Both the position numbers and the translations under genes were made by a program. From NCBI GenBank assembly GCA_009741485.1, contig CM019238.1, positions 13,165,030 through 13,229,029 on the forward strand: a DNA stretch of 64,000 nt. Direction: 5' to 3'. Of this stretch, positions 33,068 to 44,462 are shown one piece after another. Origin of the DNA: Malurus cyaneus samueli (taxonomy: Eukaryota; Chordata; Aves; Passeriformes; Maluridae). How positions within the stretch are numbered: the first letter of the stretch is position 1; each line of letters begins with the position of its first letter. The notes under the pieces were generated by a model. The model saw only the letters and a program-made list of their open reading frames with translations, did not search any database and was not told the origin of the DNA.

Positions 33068-33840
33068 ATTATCTCCAGGAGAAGAGCAGAGCCTCCCTGA
33101 CAAATCCCAGCCACTCTGGGTGCTTCAGAGCTCCAGGGTTCATCACCCACTCCTGCCCCAGGGAAAAAATGGGAATCGGGTGCAGCTTGCGCAGGGAATT
33201 CTTTGAAAGGGACACACAAAAGAGGGAGTGTGACATTTGCTGCTCCTCGTGTCCCTGAGGAGTGTGGGCATGTGGCCTTGGGGTGTGGAGAGGGGACAGA
33301 TGGTGACACCTGAGAGCATCCCTGCTCCCATCCCGAGGTGACTCAGGGGTGAGGAAGGTGATCCCTCCTGCATCCCATGTGGATTCAGGCCATCAAAAGG
33401 GGCCACCACAGAGCTTTTTCCAAAGTCCTTCTATGACAGGGCCACCAAATGGGGGTTCTAAGGGCCCAGGAAAGGGTCGGGAAAGCTCGTCCCAGCTGCA
33501 GCATTCACTGGATAACTTTTGCATGGGGATTTTCTTGCAGTTCTGAGTTAAAACCATGGGACGAGCACAGACGAACAGAGGATCTGAATTCCTGGTTTGG
33601 GCAGCAGCCAAATTCAGATCAGGAATTTGGTTATCCCTGGGTGTCCAGGCTGCTGAAATTCCATGGGAAAAGCCCGACCAAAGTCTGCCACATCACCCCA
33701 AACTGCCTGTGAGGATCCTCCTTGTGAGAGCTGAAATACAGGGAATTCACTCGGGCAGGTCCCAAACAAGTGAAGGTGAAGAAGAAAGGAGATAACAGAT
33801 CTGATAAGAGATCCCAGGCAATTACTCCCTCCAACATTAC
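33068..33840. other. unique non-coding sequence
   Basis: Nothing recognised. Confidence 0.4.
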
Positions 33841-34000
33841 TCCTGTTATTGTGTCCTTTGTCATGCATATCCCTTCCTTGTTGTGCCTGTTATCGTGTGT
33901 ATTCCTCCTTTTTGTGTCCCTTATCAGGTGTGTTCCGGCTTTTTGTTCCCTTTAATGTGTGTATTCCTCCTCTTTGTGTCCTTTATCCTGTGTCTTCCTT
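33841..34000 (+). repeat. degenerate 30-34 bp minisatellite, about 5 units
   Basis: Units alternate 'TGTGTCCYTTATC' with 'TGTGTATTCCTCCTTTT'. The plus strand is T-rich and A-poor. An overlapping cysteine- and leucine-rich frame is a by-product of the repeat. Confidence 0.8.
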
Positions 34001-34199
34001 TCTCTTTTCCACCCTTTCACACGAGTTCATCCATTTCTGCAGAGAAAAAGGAATTCCAAACGTTTTGAGACCCCTGGATTGAAGGATGTCTCCTGGATCA
34101 GGCTGGGTGAGGGCATCTCAGCAAGGATAGGGAAGCACAGGGAAAATGCAATGATTTTGGAGGATTCCAAGGGATCCTTTCTTCACCAATATGGTGAAG

Positions 34200-34311
34200 G
34201 AATCATGGAATAATCTGGGGTGGAAAGGATCTTTCAAGGCCACCTGGTCCAACCCCTTCAACCAGACCAGGTTGCTCTAAACCCAGTCCTGGCCTTGAGC
34301 AGGGATGGAGG
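34200..34311 (-). mobile_element. CR1 LINE 3' fragment
   Basis: 'aatcatggaataatctggg', 'ggatctttcaaggccacctgg', 'aaccagaccaggttgctctaa' and 'cctggccttgagcaggg'. Confidence 0.85.
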
Positions 34312-34831
34312 GATGGGGCTTCTACCCCAGGAAGGAAAAAACAGGAAGGAGAACTTTTTTCCAGGGAAATATTCCAAAAAATCAGATCCCTGCCAGGACT
34401 CTGTGCATACCAGCCTGGCTGTGCAGCAAAAAAAAGGTCGGCAAAACCCAAGTGGAAGGAGCTGATCCAGTGCATGGGTGCTCAAGGGTTTGGGAAATCT
34501 ATTCCTATTAAAGTGCCAGAGGATGTGGGCAGAGGGAGAGGGAGGGAGCAGGGACAGAGGGAACGCAGCCGTGGGAGCACATCCTGCATGCTTGAGTTCT
34601 CCGCTGAGATTAAACTCCCAAGTCCTTTCCTGAAGTCTTAATTTGGGTTCATCCAACCCACCTCACCCTCAGCTCATCCTGCAGGGAGGCAGGAAAGGAT
34701 CTGAGTCCCAGGAATGCCACGGTATCTGGAATGAAAAGCCTGGGTGGCAAATGTCATGAGCAGAGTTACTCCTGGATTTCTTTTCCTGGAGAAAGAGAAA
34801 TGGAGAAGAAAGAAGGCAGTCATCCCAGAAA
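34312..34831. other. unique non-coding sequence
   Basis: No gene or repeat recognised. Confidence 0.35.
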
Positions 34832-34909
34832 CTCAGAATCCTGGAATAGTTTGGGTTGGAAGAGACCTGGCTCCAACCTCTTGCCACAGGCAGGGCCACA
34901 TTCCTCATG
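34832..34909 (-). mobile_element. CR1 LINE 3' fragment, short
   Basis: 'ctcagaatcctggaatagtt', 'tgggttggaagagacc' and 'cacaggcagggccac'. Only the last 80 bases of the element remain. Confidence 0.8.
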
Positions 34910-35449
34910 AAAATGAGCAGGAATAATGGATTTTGAGAAAAAAACTGTTGCAAATGGCATTTTTGGCAGATCCCAGCAATTGTGGAACTTGAAGTGAGCT
35001 CCTAAAAACCTCAGAGCAGGAAGTGCCATGATGCAGGAGCTGAGGTTTTGTCCTCTTGCTGAGTCCATGGAACACAAGACAATTTAATTCCTGCTGGAAT
35101 AAATAAGATTAGAGAGGGATATTGGAGGCATTTATTTCACATGGCAGCAGGTGCTGTAAAGTTGCTTTGCTCAACATCCCGCTCCAGTTGTGCTCATCAG
35201 CACCTTCAATTAGGATCCACCATGGATGAGGGCTCACAGGATACACTCCCAAATCAGGAGCTGCAGGACACCTCCCTTGTGCTTTCCCATTCCCATTCCA
35301 GCCGAGGAGATCAGCTCTGTGAAACATTCATGAGCAGCTTTAAGAGAATGAAAAATTAAACAACCTTTGCTCTGAGGTATGAAATATTTACCGTGCTGCT
35401 CCAAGCTAATTGCAGACGGAAATGAGCGGAGCAGGGAGCAGCAGCTCCG
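34910..35449. other. unique non-coding sequence
   Basis: A somewhat AT-rich stretch lies at 35340-35410. No gene recognised. Confidence 0.35.
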
Positions 35450-36040
35450 GAATCCAACGGCTCCAGCACAGCCTTGGGATGGATCCTTTGCCTGATGGGT
35501 GGGGAGAGGGCTGGTGGGAAGAGGAACCACCACTCCTTGGGGTTTTCCTCATTGTAGAATTATTAATACGGGGAAACACCTCCAAGATTGAGTCCAACCT
35601 GAGAGCAAACGTCACTGCTCCTGTGGATGGAGGATTCCCTGGAGCAGCACTGGAGCAGCACTGGAGCAGCACTGGAATCCAACAGCTTGGGCCTAGTTCT
35701 TCTGCCTGATGAGTGAGAGAGAGTTGGTGAAAAGAGAAATCACCACTCCTTGGGGTTTTCCTCATTGTGAATTATTAATATGGGGAAACACCTCCAAGAT
35801 TGAGTCCAATCTGTAAGCAAACGTCACTGTTCCTGTGGATGGAGGATTCCCTGGAGCAGCACCAAAATCCCGTACCTTGGGCCTGGTGGATGGAGAGAAG
35901 GTTGGTGAAAAGAGGAACCACCACTCTTTGGGGTTTTTCTCATTGTAGAATCATTAATTTGGGGAAATATCCCCAAGATTGAGCCCAACCTTTGGGCGAA
36001 GGTCACCGATCCCAGGGATGGAGAATTCCTGGGAGCAGGG
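35450..36040 (-). repeat. three tandem units that each contain a CR1 tail
   Basis: The anchor 'ACCACTCYTTGGGGTTTT' recurs at about 35528, 35741 and 35919 (offsets 213 and 178). Each unit includes 'tag/gaattattaat..gggaaacacc', 'aagattgagtccaacct' and 'caaacgtcac', which matches the reverse strand of a CR1 tail of the 'gagtccaacctttg' subfamily. Unit 1 is longer because CTGGAGCAGCA occurs three times at its end (about 35638-35672). Confidence 0.85.
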
Positions 36041-36891
36041 AATGCTGTCAGCCCAAGCCAGGATGATGGACACTGCCACAGCAGAGAGCGCTCAGCAAAT
36101 GCTCCTCAAACTGGATTCTCACCCTACTGTTTCTCTTCTCCTCCTATTTTGTCTCTTCTCCTCCTCATCCCAGTTGCATCCCTGAAAAAGCACTGATGGA
36201 AAATCGAGCCGGCTGAACGAGTCAGAGCAAATGATAGATGGGATAAATTAAGCCTCCAATTCTGGTCGCTCTCATCATCGCAATTTCCTCCAGCTTTTCT
36301 TGTTGTTGGGAAGTGTTTAAACACCCGGAGCAGGAGACTTGTCTGCCTGCTTTTTTCTTGGCTGATTGCAAACAGCTCGCTGAGGGTGCTCGGCTCTCCA
36401 GCTGTGTTTGAGCTGGAATCACAAGTGATGGGATCAGAGGGATGGAATCAGTCACCTGGTGCTGACAGAGCAACCTCAATCCAGACAAAGCCCAACACCA
36501 AGCTCAGCCCCAGTGCAGAACAAGGACCACAAAACGCTTCCTTGGAGACAGGGAAAAAGCAAACACACAAATGTTTGCCAAAAGTGAGTGGTACATGAGT
36601 GGGATGTGTCCAGAGATAAGGAACTGGCTTTTTCTGCAATCTCTTTTCCTCCCAAAACCAGGCGTGCCTGTCTCTACCATCCCTCTGCCCCAGCAGATCC
36701 AAAAATCCCAGTTTTCATCACCCAGGATAAACCTCCTGGTCCCTTGGAGCATGAAAAGGTCATGTTCCCGGGAACCACAGCCAGGATCCAAGCCAGCCGA
36801 ACCACGGAGGAAGAGAGAAACAAACAACAGGCGAGGAAAGGATCCCTTCTTTCCATTATTGTGGGATTTATCTTCCCAATATACAGGGAGT
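36041..36891. other. unique non-coding sequence
   Basis: No gene or repeat recognised. A pyrimidine-rich stretch lies at 36128-36170. Confidence 0.35.
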
Positions 36892-36904
36892 GTTGCCTGG
36901 CAAC
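36892..36904. promoter_or_regulatory. perfect RFX-type X-box palindrome
   Basis: GTTGCC-T-GGCAAC: two perfect inverted half-sites with a one-base spacer, as in the RFX family X-box. A partial site (GTTGCCATGGTTAT) occurs at about 37925-37938. Confidence 0.55.
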
Positions 36905-38490
36905 CCCAGCTCTCCCGACCTCTTCCATCTCCCCCCAGCACAGCCCAAACGAGCCCGATCAGCACGGAGCCGTCTCCAGCACAATCGGATTTATGGGCGC
37001 TCGGGGAGACCTCTGGCAGCCCAGGGCTCATCCCTCCATCTCCAGCCCTTCATCTCTTCTCCCTGGTGGAAAACATCTCCCAGGGCAGCTGCTGGTTGGT
37101 CTGGAGGAAGGACCATTGTGGATTCTTCCCTGGAGCATCTCCATGCTGCACATCCTGGCGGTGAGGCTGAGCTGCTCCCAGGGCTCCCCAGCAAACCCCA
37201 AACAGCATCTGTGCCTTCAAATGCACCCATCCCTTCCTAAAAACCTGTGGACACTTCCAGGAGAAGCTCTGACCTGCTGATGGTCACTGGATGTCCATTG
37301 AGAGCTGCTCCAGTGGTCTCCAGGCACCTTCCAACACATCCATCCACTGGTGGAAGTGCCAGAGACAACTTTCAAGCAGAAGCCACTGATGGTGCATCCA
37401 TGGATGTCCATCCAGGCTCTTCCCTGCCTAAAGTTCCCCACAGCACTTGGCAGAGGTGCTCCAGGAGCTTCTCAGTGCTTTTGCAGAGCCATGAAGCAGG
37501 GATCGGGATCCTTCCAGCATCCCAGAGCCTCCTGAAATGGGTGGGCTTTCTTTTGTGGATTCATCTGGGATTTTCCACAATTTCAGCTGCTTCACTTGCA
37601 TCCCCCTCATCCCTTCCATCCCTAAACTCCTTTCTGATTGCTCCCAGCTGCTGAGGAACATCTCTCTCCCAACCCAGAGGAGTCCCAAGGGAGAACAATC
37701 CGTGCTGAGACAGGATCCAGCCCAGCAGCACTGGGTGGGAATTTGGACAACTTCGAGGGAGAGAGGACTGAAAAATCCCCATCACATTTGCAGCTGCTTA
37801 ACTTCGAAATCCTCTTTTCAAATTCTTCGCATCTCAATGACACCCAGGGATGGGCTCAGCTGGGATCTGCCCCCGGTGTCCGATCGCCCTCCAAACCCTG
37901 CCGGCCCTTTCCCGGTGTCCCCGCCGTTGCCATGGTTATTATCTGTCCGGCGGGATGGGAGCCGCTCCTGTTCCCCTGACAATAGCAGCTCCTGAAACTT
38001 TATTCCTGCCTGGGGACAGCATTAATCACTCGCCATCGGCCCAGAACGGGGGCTCTGCCACGGTGGGGGTCACCCTCCCACCCAGGGAGAGCCTGCATAG
38101 AACCGCTGCAATTGTGGAAATGTTTCCCACACTGCCCCATCCCGGGATTTTAAACGAAGGACAAAGCTAGCCGGGGTGACAGTGGAGGGAATTGGATTCT
38201 CAATGTCACCCTCTGAGACGGGAGTCCAGCCTGACAACGTGGGGCAGAAATAATTTGATAACTGCAAGGTCACAGCAGGAATGCTGCAGTGCTCTTCTCC
38301 TGCCTTGGGAGAAGGGAAGCAGGATGAGGAAAAAGGGGAAGAGCGAGGACTCAGCCTCTTTTTTTGCAGGGAAAGAGCTTCCAAAAGCCATCCAGTGATT
38401 TGTGCACACTCCTACAGCTGCACCCCTCGTGTTGGGTGGGAGCTGGAGAGGCTCTGATGAGCAGGGCTCCCCGTGCTCCTCAGGATCAGA
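36905..38490. other. unique sequence, partial X-box and TAAT core
   Basis: The stretch 37920-38060 combines GTTGCCATGGTTATTATC, GACAATAG and CATTAATCAC with CpG-containing flanks and no TE, so it may be a conserved element. The rest shows nothing. Confidence 0.3.
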
Positions 38491-38718
38491 ACAGAATCAT
38501 GGAATGGTTTGGGCTGGAAAGGACCTTAAAGCACATCCCGTTCCACCCCTGCCACGGGCAGGGACAGCTTCCACTATCCCAGGTTGCTCCAAACCCCGTC
38601 CAACCTGGCCTTGGACATTTCCAGGGGTGGGGCATCCACAGCTTCTCTGGACAAACTGAGGCGTCACCCTCACAGTGCAGAATTCCTTCCCAATATCCCA
38701 CCTAAACCCTCTCTCGGT
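38491..38718 (-). mobile_element. CR1 LINE 3' fragment
   Basis: 'agaatcatggaatggtttgg', 'aaggaccttaaagcacatcc', 'cctgccacgggcagggacag', 'caggttgctccaaacc', 'gacatttccagggg', 'ttccttcccaatatccca'. One of the better preserved copies. Confidence 0.95.
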
Positions 38719-39254
38719 CGGTCTGAAATGACTGTCACTTCGGAAGAGCCACTCATCTCTGCTTTTCCCTTCCCTAACTCTCAGAAAGGTGCAGAAAAAC
38801 CCCTGAGACCCCCTTCAGCACTGAGGCAGGAGGGGAGGAGGCCGGAGAGGAGCAGGCGTGGTGCTGGTGGAGACAAGGAGCTTGCACGGGCACTATGGAG
38901 ACGGGCATTGTGTGCATTCCTGAATAGACCGGGAGGGAAAAAAAAAAAGACTTCAACAGTATCAGAGCCAGGATCCCGCCCGGCTCCGGCAGAGCCGAGC
39001 GACTGCTGCACTCGTGAACTTGAGGGTGGGCTCTGCAAAGCAGGGAGCTGGCGGGAGAGGTGGGGAGAGAGGGAGGGAGAGAATTCAGGTGAAAAAAGGT
39101 TAAGTGCAGCCAGAGATTGAAGTGAGGCAGAGTCGCCCATGAGAGCAAAGCAAACAGCTCAGCGCAGGGAAACCCGAGCCAAGGCCATTCACTGCACAAA
39201 CCCCGAGACAGGCGAGTGCCCCCTCCCCTCCCGCTCCATGGGATCTGGCAAGGA
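38719..39254. other. unique non-coding sequence
   Basis: An A11 run lies at about 38938-38948 and a GA-rich stretch at 39050-39085. No gene recognised. Confidence 0.35.
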
Positions 39255-39665
39255 CAGTGCTGGCTCCGAGTTCATAAATTCTTCAGCAGAAAATACTTAG
39301 ATACTTCATCAAGGGCTCCTCTGTTACTCCAGAACAAGTTTACATTATTAGAGGAGGGGGAAAAAAAAAGCAGAAAAAAACAGCAACCCCTCAACCAAAC
39401 AAAAAGGGTCCTAAATAAAGAGATAAAGCAGCATGACAGGACAGCAGTAATGGCTTTCAGGTGTATGTTCTGCATAAGATTTCCAGGCAGTTGGTTTAGT
39501 TAATGGATTCCCTTAATCTTTCAGCTGTCAGGGTGCAATCTATAGTCTACTGTTTCTTCCACCCCGTATTTATAGGGACAAATTCAAACTTGTATAAACA
39601 GACAGGAGTATCTATTGTTGTGCAAGAGGAGGACACAAAGGCAGCTTGTCACTGATCCATCACAG
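39255..39665. promoter_or_regulatory. large AT-rich TE-free island
   Basis: About 400 bases clearly more AT-rich than the flanks, with CTATTGTTG (SOX-like, near 39612), TTAATCTTTCAGCTGTCAGG and GTATTTATAGGG. The base composition switches sharply to CpG-rich DNA at about 39670. The compact shape fits a conserved enhancer, but conservation is untested. Confidence 0.35.
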
Positions 39666-39800
39666 CTGTCTGAGAGCCGAGCCGGGAGAAGCCGGGTGCG
39701 GGGGAAACGCAAACCGGGAGCCGGGAAGGATCCGGAGGTGTTGGGAGTGTGGGAATCGGGGGAGGTGGGCACGGCCCCCTCACCGCGGAGGTTTTCAGCT
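39666..39800. other. short CpG-rich patch
   Basis: Dense CpG (gagccgagccgggag, gccgggtgcggggg, gaaacgcaaaccggg) abuts the AT-rich island. Confidence 0.35.
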
Positions 39801-41045
39801 GCTTCTCGAGGCTTTTTGGGATGCTGAGAGTGTCAGCAAAAGCTCTGCAGGTCTGAGGGAGAGAGGAGAACATTAATTAAGAATTAGGAGCAGACTCGGA
39901 GCTGGAGTTTTCCAAGTTGGTTTGTAACCAAGTCGGGAAGGGGGAAGATGGGGGTGAAAGGGTGGTGAAAGGATGATGGAAATAAGATGTTCTTGTGCAG
40001 AGAACACGTCTGGGGAGCAGCAGCTCAGTTAAAATCTGTCTGTCCTGCTCCCTGAGCAAAAATTCCTCATGCTGGTGGAACTGGAGGACATCTTTAATAA
40101 CTGACAGGGTGAGAAGAGCCCGGAAGCTGCAATGACTTGGGTTTGGCTGGCAGGGCAGCCTGGCTCCAAAGGGAAGCACTTCTCAGGATTGGCTGCTCCA
40201 TTCCTGCCTCCTGCTCCTGTTCTCCATCCCTCACTCTCACCAGGGTCACTGCACATGGACACAGGGGCCTCCTCGGGGCCTCCAGACCAGGAAAACATTC
40301 CCCAAATCAGGGAGAGGGCAGGATCAAGCCAGAAAGAAGTCATGGTGAGAAAATTTGGAACAGGAGTGGATGATGGGATCCCCAAATCAGGAGGAGGAAG
40401 AGGGTGAAGCCCTAAAGATGCACAGGGGAAGGAGAGAGAGGAAGGCACAGAGTCCCCATTGCCTGCAGGTCCCAAGGGATGCAGAAGGCACAGCCAAGGC
40501 TGGAGAGAGCAGGAGGGATGCTGATGTTTTGGGTCTTTAAAAACCCATTTGGAAAAGCTTATTTTTCCTTGAATAACTACAGCAAAACTCTCCCAGCACC
40601 AGCAGAACACAAACAATCGATAACAACCAAAGGAGAGCAGTCCCTGCTGTCCCTGTCGGACCCAGCCCACTGAAGGATCCTGCCCAGAGATGTTTATTGG
40701 GAAAGTGCAGAATGAGGAGCATCAGGACAAACCCCTTGTGCTGGCCTGGTTTGTGTACCCATGGAAGCACTCACAGAAACCTCAGCTGAAGGAGCTCTCC
40801 TCCAATCCCTTCTGTGCCTGCTGCTTGTTTATTTAAATCCAGGCTCTGCACAAGAGCCTCTCCTGCCCTCTCTTCTCCCTTCCCACCCTTTCTGCTGGGA
40901 CTCATCCAATTCCAACTGGGAAACCACTTCTGCTGCTGCTGCTGCTGTCCTTTCCCTGTCTCCAGCTGATGGAGCAGGGTCACCCCAGCAGAGTCTGCAG
41001 AGCTTTGGGGGTTCACTGTCACAGCCTCAAACCCTGGGACAGAAT
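39801..41045. other. unique non-coding sequence
   Basis: A (TGC)5-6 run lies at 40931-40947. No gene recognised. Confidence 0.4.
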
Positions 41046-41329
41046 GGGAGGAAGGAAGGAAGGAGGAAAGGAAGGAAGGAAGGAAGGAAGGAAGGAAGGA
41101 AGGAAGGGAGGAAGGGAGGAAGGGAGGAAGGGAGAGGGAGGAAGGGAGGAGGGAGGAGGGAGGAAGGGAGGAAGGGAGGAAGGAGGAAGGGAGGGAGGAA
41201 GGGAGGAAGGAAGGGAAGGAGGAAGGAAGGAAGGAAGGAAGAAGGAAGGAAGGAAGGAAGGAAGGAAGGAAGGAAGGAAGGAAGGAAGGAAGGAAGGAAG
41301 GAAGGAAGGAAGGAAGGAGAAGGAAGGAT
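41046..41329 (+). repeat. GGAA/GGGA polypurine microsatellite
   Basis: About 284 bases of GGAAGGAA with GGGAGGAA interruptions and no pyrimidine at all in most of it. The right half (41215-41320) is the purest GGAA. Frames rich in Lys-Glu-Gly or Leu-Pro-Ser across it are spurious. Confidence 0.98.
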
Positions 41330-41945
41330 ATCCCTGGTGTGATCATTCCACGTATCCAGTTCTGGCTGCTCCGGACACAGCTCATCTCTCTCCAGGGTAA
41401 TGCAGCCTCCTCCTGCACCTGATCCCCGCATTAGCACTGTCACCAGCTGATGACATTATCAAGTGAAGCGTGGCCTCGGGGCAGGCAGGATTTAACCCTT
41501 CCCACTCCGGGGGATGAGCCCGGAGTGTGTCAGGCAACAGGTGAACAGGGACCTTGGGAAGGTCGGTCGGGTTTGCTCCGGGAATATTTGTGGGAGGAGG
41601 AGGGGGGCAGGGGGAGGCCGGGCAGCTGTGATGGATGGGAGCTGGTGTCGGAGCTGAAAGTCTCAATAACACTTGTGGCTGCACGTTGGCCCCCGGGCTT
41701 TTCCCAAAGGATCGGCTGAGCCATCGCTCTCTAAATGGATCATTCTCAGGAAAATCAAGCTGCTGCCATCTCTCCTCCCTCCTGACACTCGGCAGAGCCG
41801 TGAAACAGAGCCATCAATGCAGCTGCAGCTCTGTGGAGCCCCGTGGCAGTGCCAAAGGACCTGCTGCAGCAGCAGGCACAGCTGTGTGCCCAGTGCCACC
41901 CTTCTCCCTTCCAGCTCCCCATGTCCCATCCCCTTCCCAAAAAAA
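41330..41945. other. unique non-coding sequence
   Basis: Nothing recognised. Confidence 0.4.
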
Positions 41946-42155
41946 TCACAAAGTGCCAGAACAGTTTGGCATGGAAGGGACCTTGAAACTCATCTCATTC
42001 CTTTCCCTGCCTTGGACACTTCCAGGGCAGGGCCAGCCACAGCTTCTCAGGGCAACCTGTGAAGCCAGGGCCTCACCACCCTCGCAGGTAGGAATTGCCT
42101 CCTAATATTTAACCTAAATCTTCCCTCTTTCAGTTTCAAACCCAACCCCTTTGCA
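41946..42155 (-). mobile_element. CR1 LINE 3' fragment with internal deletion
   Basis: 'acagtttggcatggaaggg', 'accttgaaactcatctcatt', 'ccttggacacttccaggg', 'cagccacagcttctcaggg', 'ttgcctcctaatatttaacc'. The block from 'gggcaggg' to 'ccaacctgg' is missing near 42010. Confidence 0.92.
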
Positions 42156-43079
42156 CAGGGACAATGCACAGAGGGCTTGGATGGAGCTCATGCAGTAGAA
42201 AGCTGATGGCAGATGACAATTTGGCTTCCAGTCCCTCCTGGACTCACTTTGAATGTCCCAGCGAGGATCCTGTGGCTCTCTCAGGTCCCCTCTCATTCTG
42301 ATATCAATCCAAGCATCACCTTCATCCCCTTTGCAAGGTCCCCACGTAAAGCTGTGCTCTGGCAGGTGACTCTGAATCTCTTTGGGAGCAGCTCAGAGCC
42401 AAGGCAGGTTATTTTCTCCTGCTAAAGAAAATGAGAATGAGTTTTCCCAGAGCTGAGTGACACCTGCACGCGGTCACCAAGCAGCTGGGAGGGGACAGGG
42501 CTGGCTGAGGACACCCAGTGACCCTGAAGGGCCCTCACTGGGGTCATCTTCAGCTTCTTTCTATTTGAGCATCCTCATTTTCCTGTGTTCTTCGTGGAGC
42601 TCGCTGGAAATCAGGGATGGAGATTAAAGCCGTGTTTGCAAACGGGCAGTGCTGGAAATCAAAGGCAGGGGATTAACAAAACCATTTGGCTGCTCAGTTC
42701 TGCTTTGCTGCCGTGACCGTGACACAGAACCCAACTCCACAATCCCTGAGGCAACCAACCCCATTCCCAGGGGAATCCACCTCCTCCTCTGAAGGATCCA
42801 AGGGAGGTTGGGTGTGGGATCCTCACAGTGTGCCCAGTTGTCGATCATGTGGTGTGCAAAGGGTTCATCCCAGCAGAAACCCTGAAAATTCCCTCCTTCC
42901 TGGGTGCCATCCCCCTCTATCACCTCAGATTCAATCCAGCCCAGCAGCTCAAATCCTTTTCCTTGAGGAAAGCCCCTTTACTTCCTGAGCTCTCTCTGAA
43001 CCGCTCTGCCGCCTGTTTTCCCACTGGGAAGGATTCCCCATTCCCTGGGGTCCCAGTAACCAACTTCCAGTAGCCCCCA
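42156..43079. other. unique non-coding sequence
   Basis: No gene or repeat recognised. Confidence 0.4.
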
Positions 43080-43225
43080 GCTCCGGGAACCACTTGCTGG
43101 ATATCGATACACATCTCAATATATGTCTGGTGTTTGTGTGGGGGTGGATTTTTATGGCTATGCATAAAATCAATAAAAATTAACATTTAAGGAGCTGTAA
43201 TGGGATCGCAGCATTGTTGGGAAAT
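43080..43225. promoter_or_regulatory. AT-rich island
   Basis: Contains ATATCGATAC, CTCAATATATG, TTTTTATGGC, TATGCATAAAATCAATAAAAATTAAC and AGCATTGTTGGG (SOX-like) in 140 TE-free bases. Confidence 0.35.
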
Positions 43226-44267
43226 GCGGGGAGGGTTGAAAGCCTAATGGACAGGGAAGGCAGGGATTCTGCAGACTTCAGCAGGCAAGACTAGGGGAAA
43301 ATCAAGAAAAGACACAAGAGGAATTTAGAGGGATTTGGAGATGCTGGTAATGAGTAAAAGTGATCAGGGTGAAATTCGTGCTGGAGTTTCCTGTTCCATC
43401 CTCCAGTAGAGCAGTGATTCCAATGGGGATGTGAAATTAAATCAGCCACTTGTGTCCCTGCTTTGCCTCCTCCTGCTTTTCCTTCCCTGGAGGTCTGAAC
43501 AGCCCAATTTCAACCTGTGCAGGTGTTCTGGGAGCTGAGTGGGATCCCTGGGGAGGTGAGGCAGGGATGGAGCATGGGGCTCCCTGCCAGGATGGGGCTC
43601 TTGAGGCATCTCAGTGACCCTGCTGCTGTCACACAGCCCTGGCTTTGTCCCCAGGGCCCAGTGCAGGAGGAGGAGAGGCTCTGTCCCTTGGGGAGGCAGT
43701 GGGGGACTCTGGGGTTGGGTGACAATGCAGCCATTTCCCAGCACAGCTGATAAGTGGCAGAGCAGGAGGAGATCCCAGATCTGGTAAAGGACCTTGGCAA
43801 GGGAGAGGGAAGGGAGAGGGAAGGTTCTTCTCACCCTCCCTTGCTTCTCTCCAGTCTGTTCATCACAAAAAGCATCAGTTCAGGGTCATAATTACAGATC
43901 AATTGAGGCAGTTCCAAAGGTTGCACAGGCAATGGAGCTCGGGATAGGTTTGGAGCAAGGCTGTGCTGGCTGCAGGATCTCAAGGAGAGCACCGGACAGA
44001 GCTGCTGGAACAGCTCAGCTGCTCTTCAGTCGCTTTTGCTGCCACTCATCTCAAACCTGACCCACTTTCCTTCTTCACATTGGCATATTTTGTCTTTTTA
44101 AAGTGCAGAATAATTGAGCAGACCAAGCAAAACTGTGACAAATGTTTGGATTCAGCCGAGATCTCTTTTTTTAGGGAAAAAAAAAAAAAAGAAAGCAGTT
44201 GGCAAAAGCTTTTTCCCAGAATGAAAATGAGGGAGAATGGGTATGTGGAAGTAAGGAGGTTTTTACA
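43226..44267. other. unique non-coding sequence
   Basis: An A14 run lies at 44177-44190. No gene recognised. Confidence 0.4.
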
Positions 44268-44462
44268 ATGAGGCTGAGGAGGCCCCAGCACAGAGAAGAT
44301 GTGGCTGCCCCATCCTGAGAATGTCCAAAGCCAGGTTGGACAGGGTTTGGAGCACCCTGGGGAAGGTGGAATGGGGCTGATCTTCAAGATCCATGGCAGG
44401 GGTGGAATAGAATGAACTTTAAGGTCCCTTCCAACCCAACCCAACCCATCCTGCGATGCTGT
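44268..44462 (+). mobile_element. CR1 LINE 3' fragment
   Basis: 'gaggctgaggaggccccagc', 'gatgtggctgccccatcctg', 'aatgtccaaagccaggttgg', 'tttggagcaccctgggg', 'actttaaggtcccttccaac'. An extra 'gatcttcaagatccatgg' segment suggests a short internal rearrangement. Confidence 0.92.

Noticed and set aside
36571..37280. Overlapping 197- and 230-codon plus-strand frames
   Set aside because: Two different frames are open over the same DNA with proline/serine-rich composition and no recognisable domain. This indicates base composition, not coding.
40761..41443. Lys-Glu-Gly-rich and Pro-Ser-Phe-Leu-rich frames of about 200 codons
   Set aside because: They are translations of the GGAA microsatellite.
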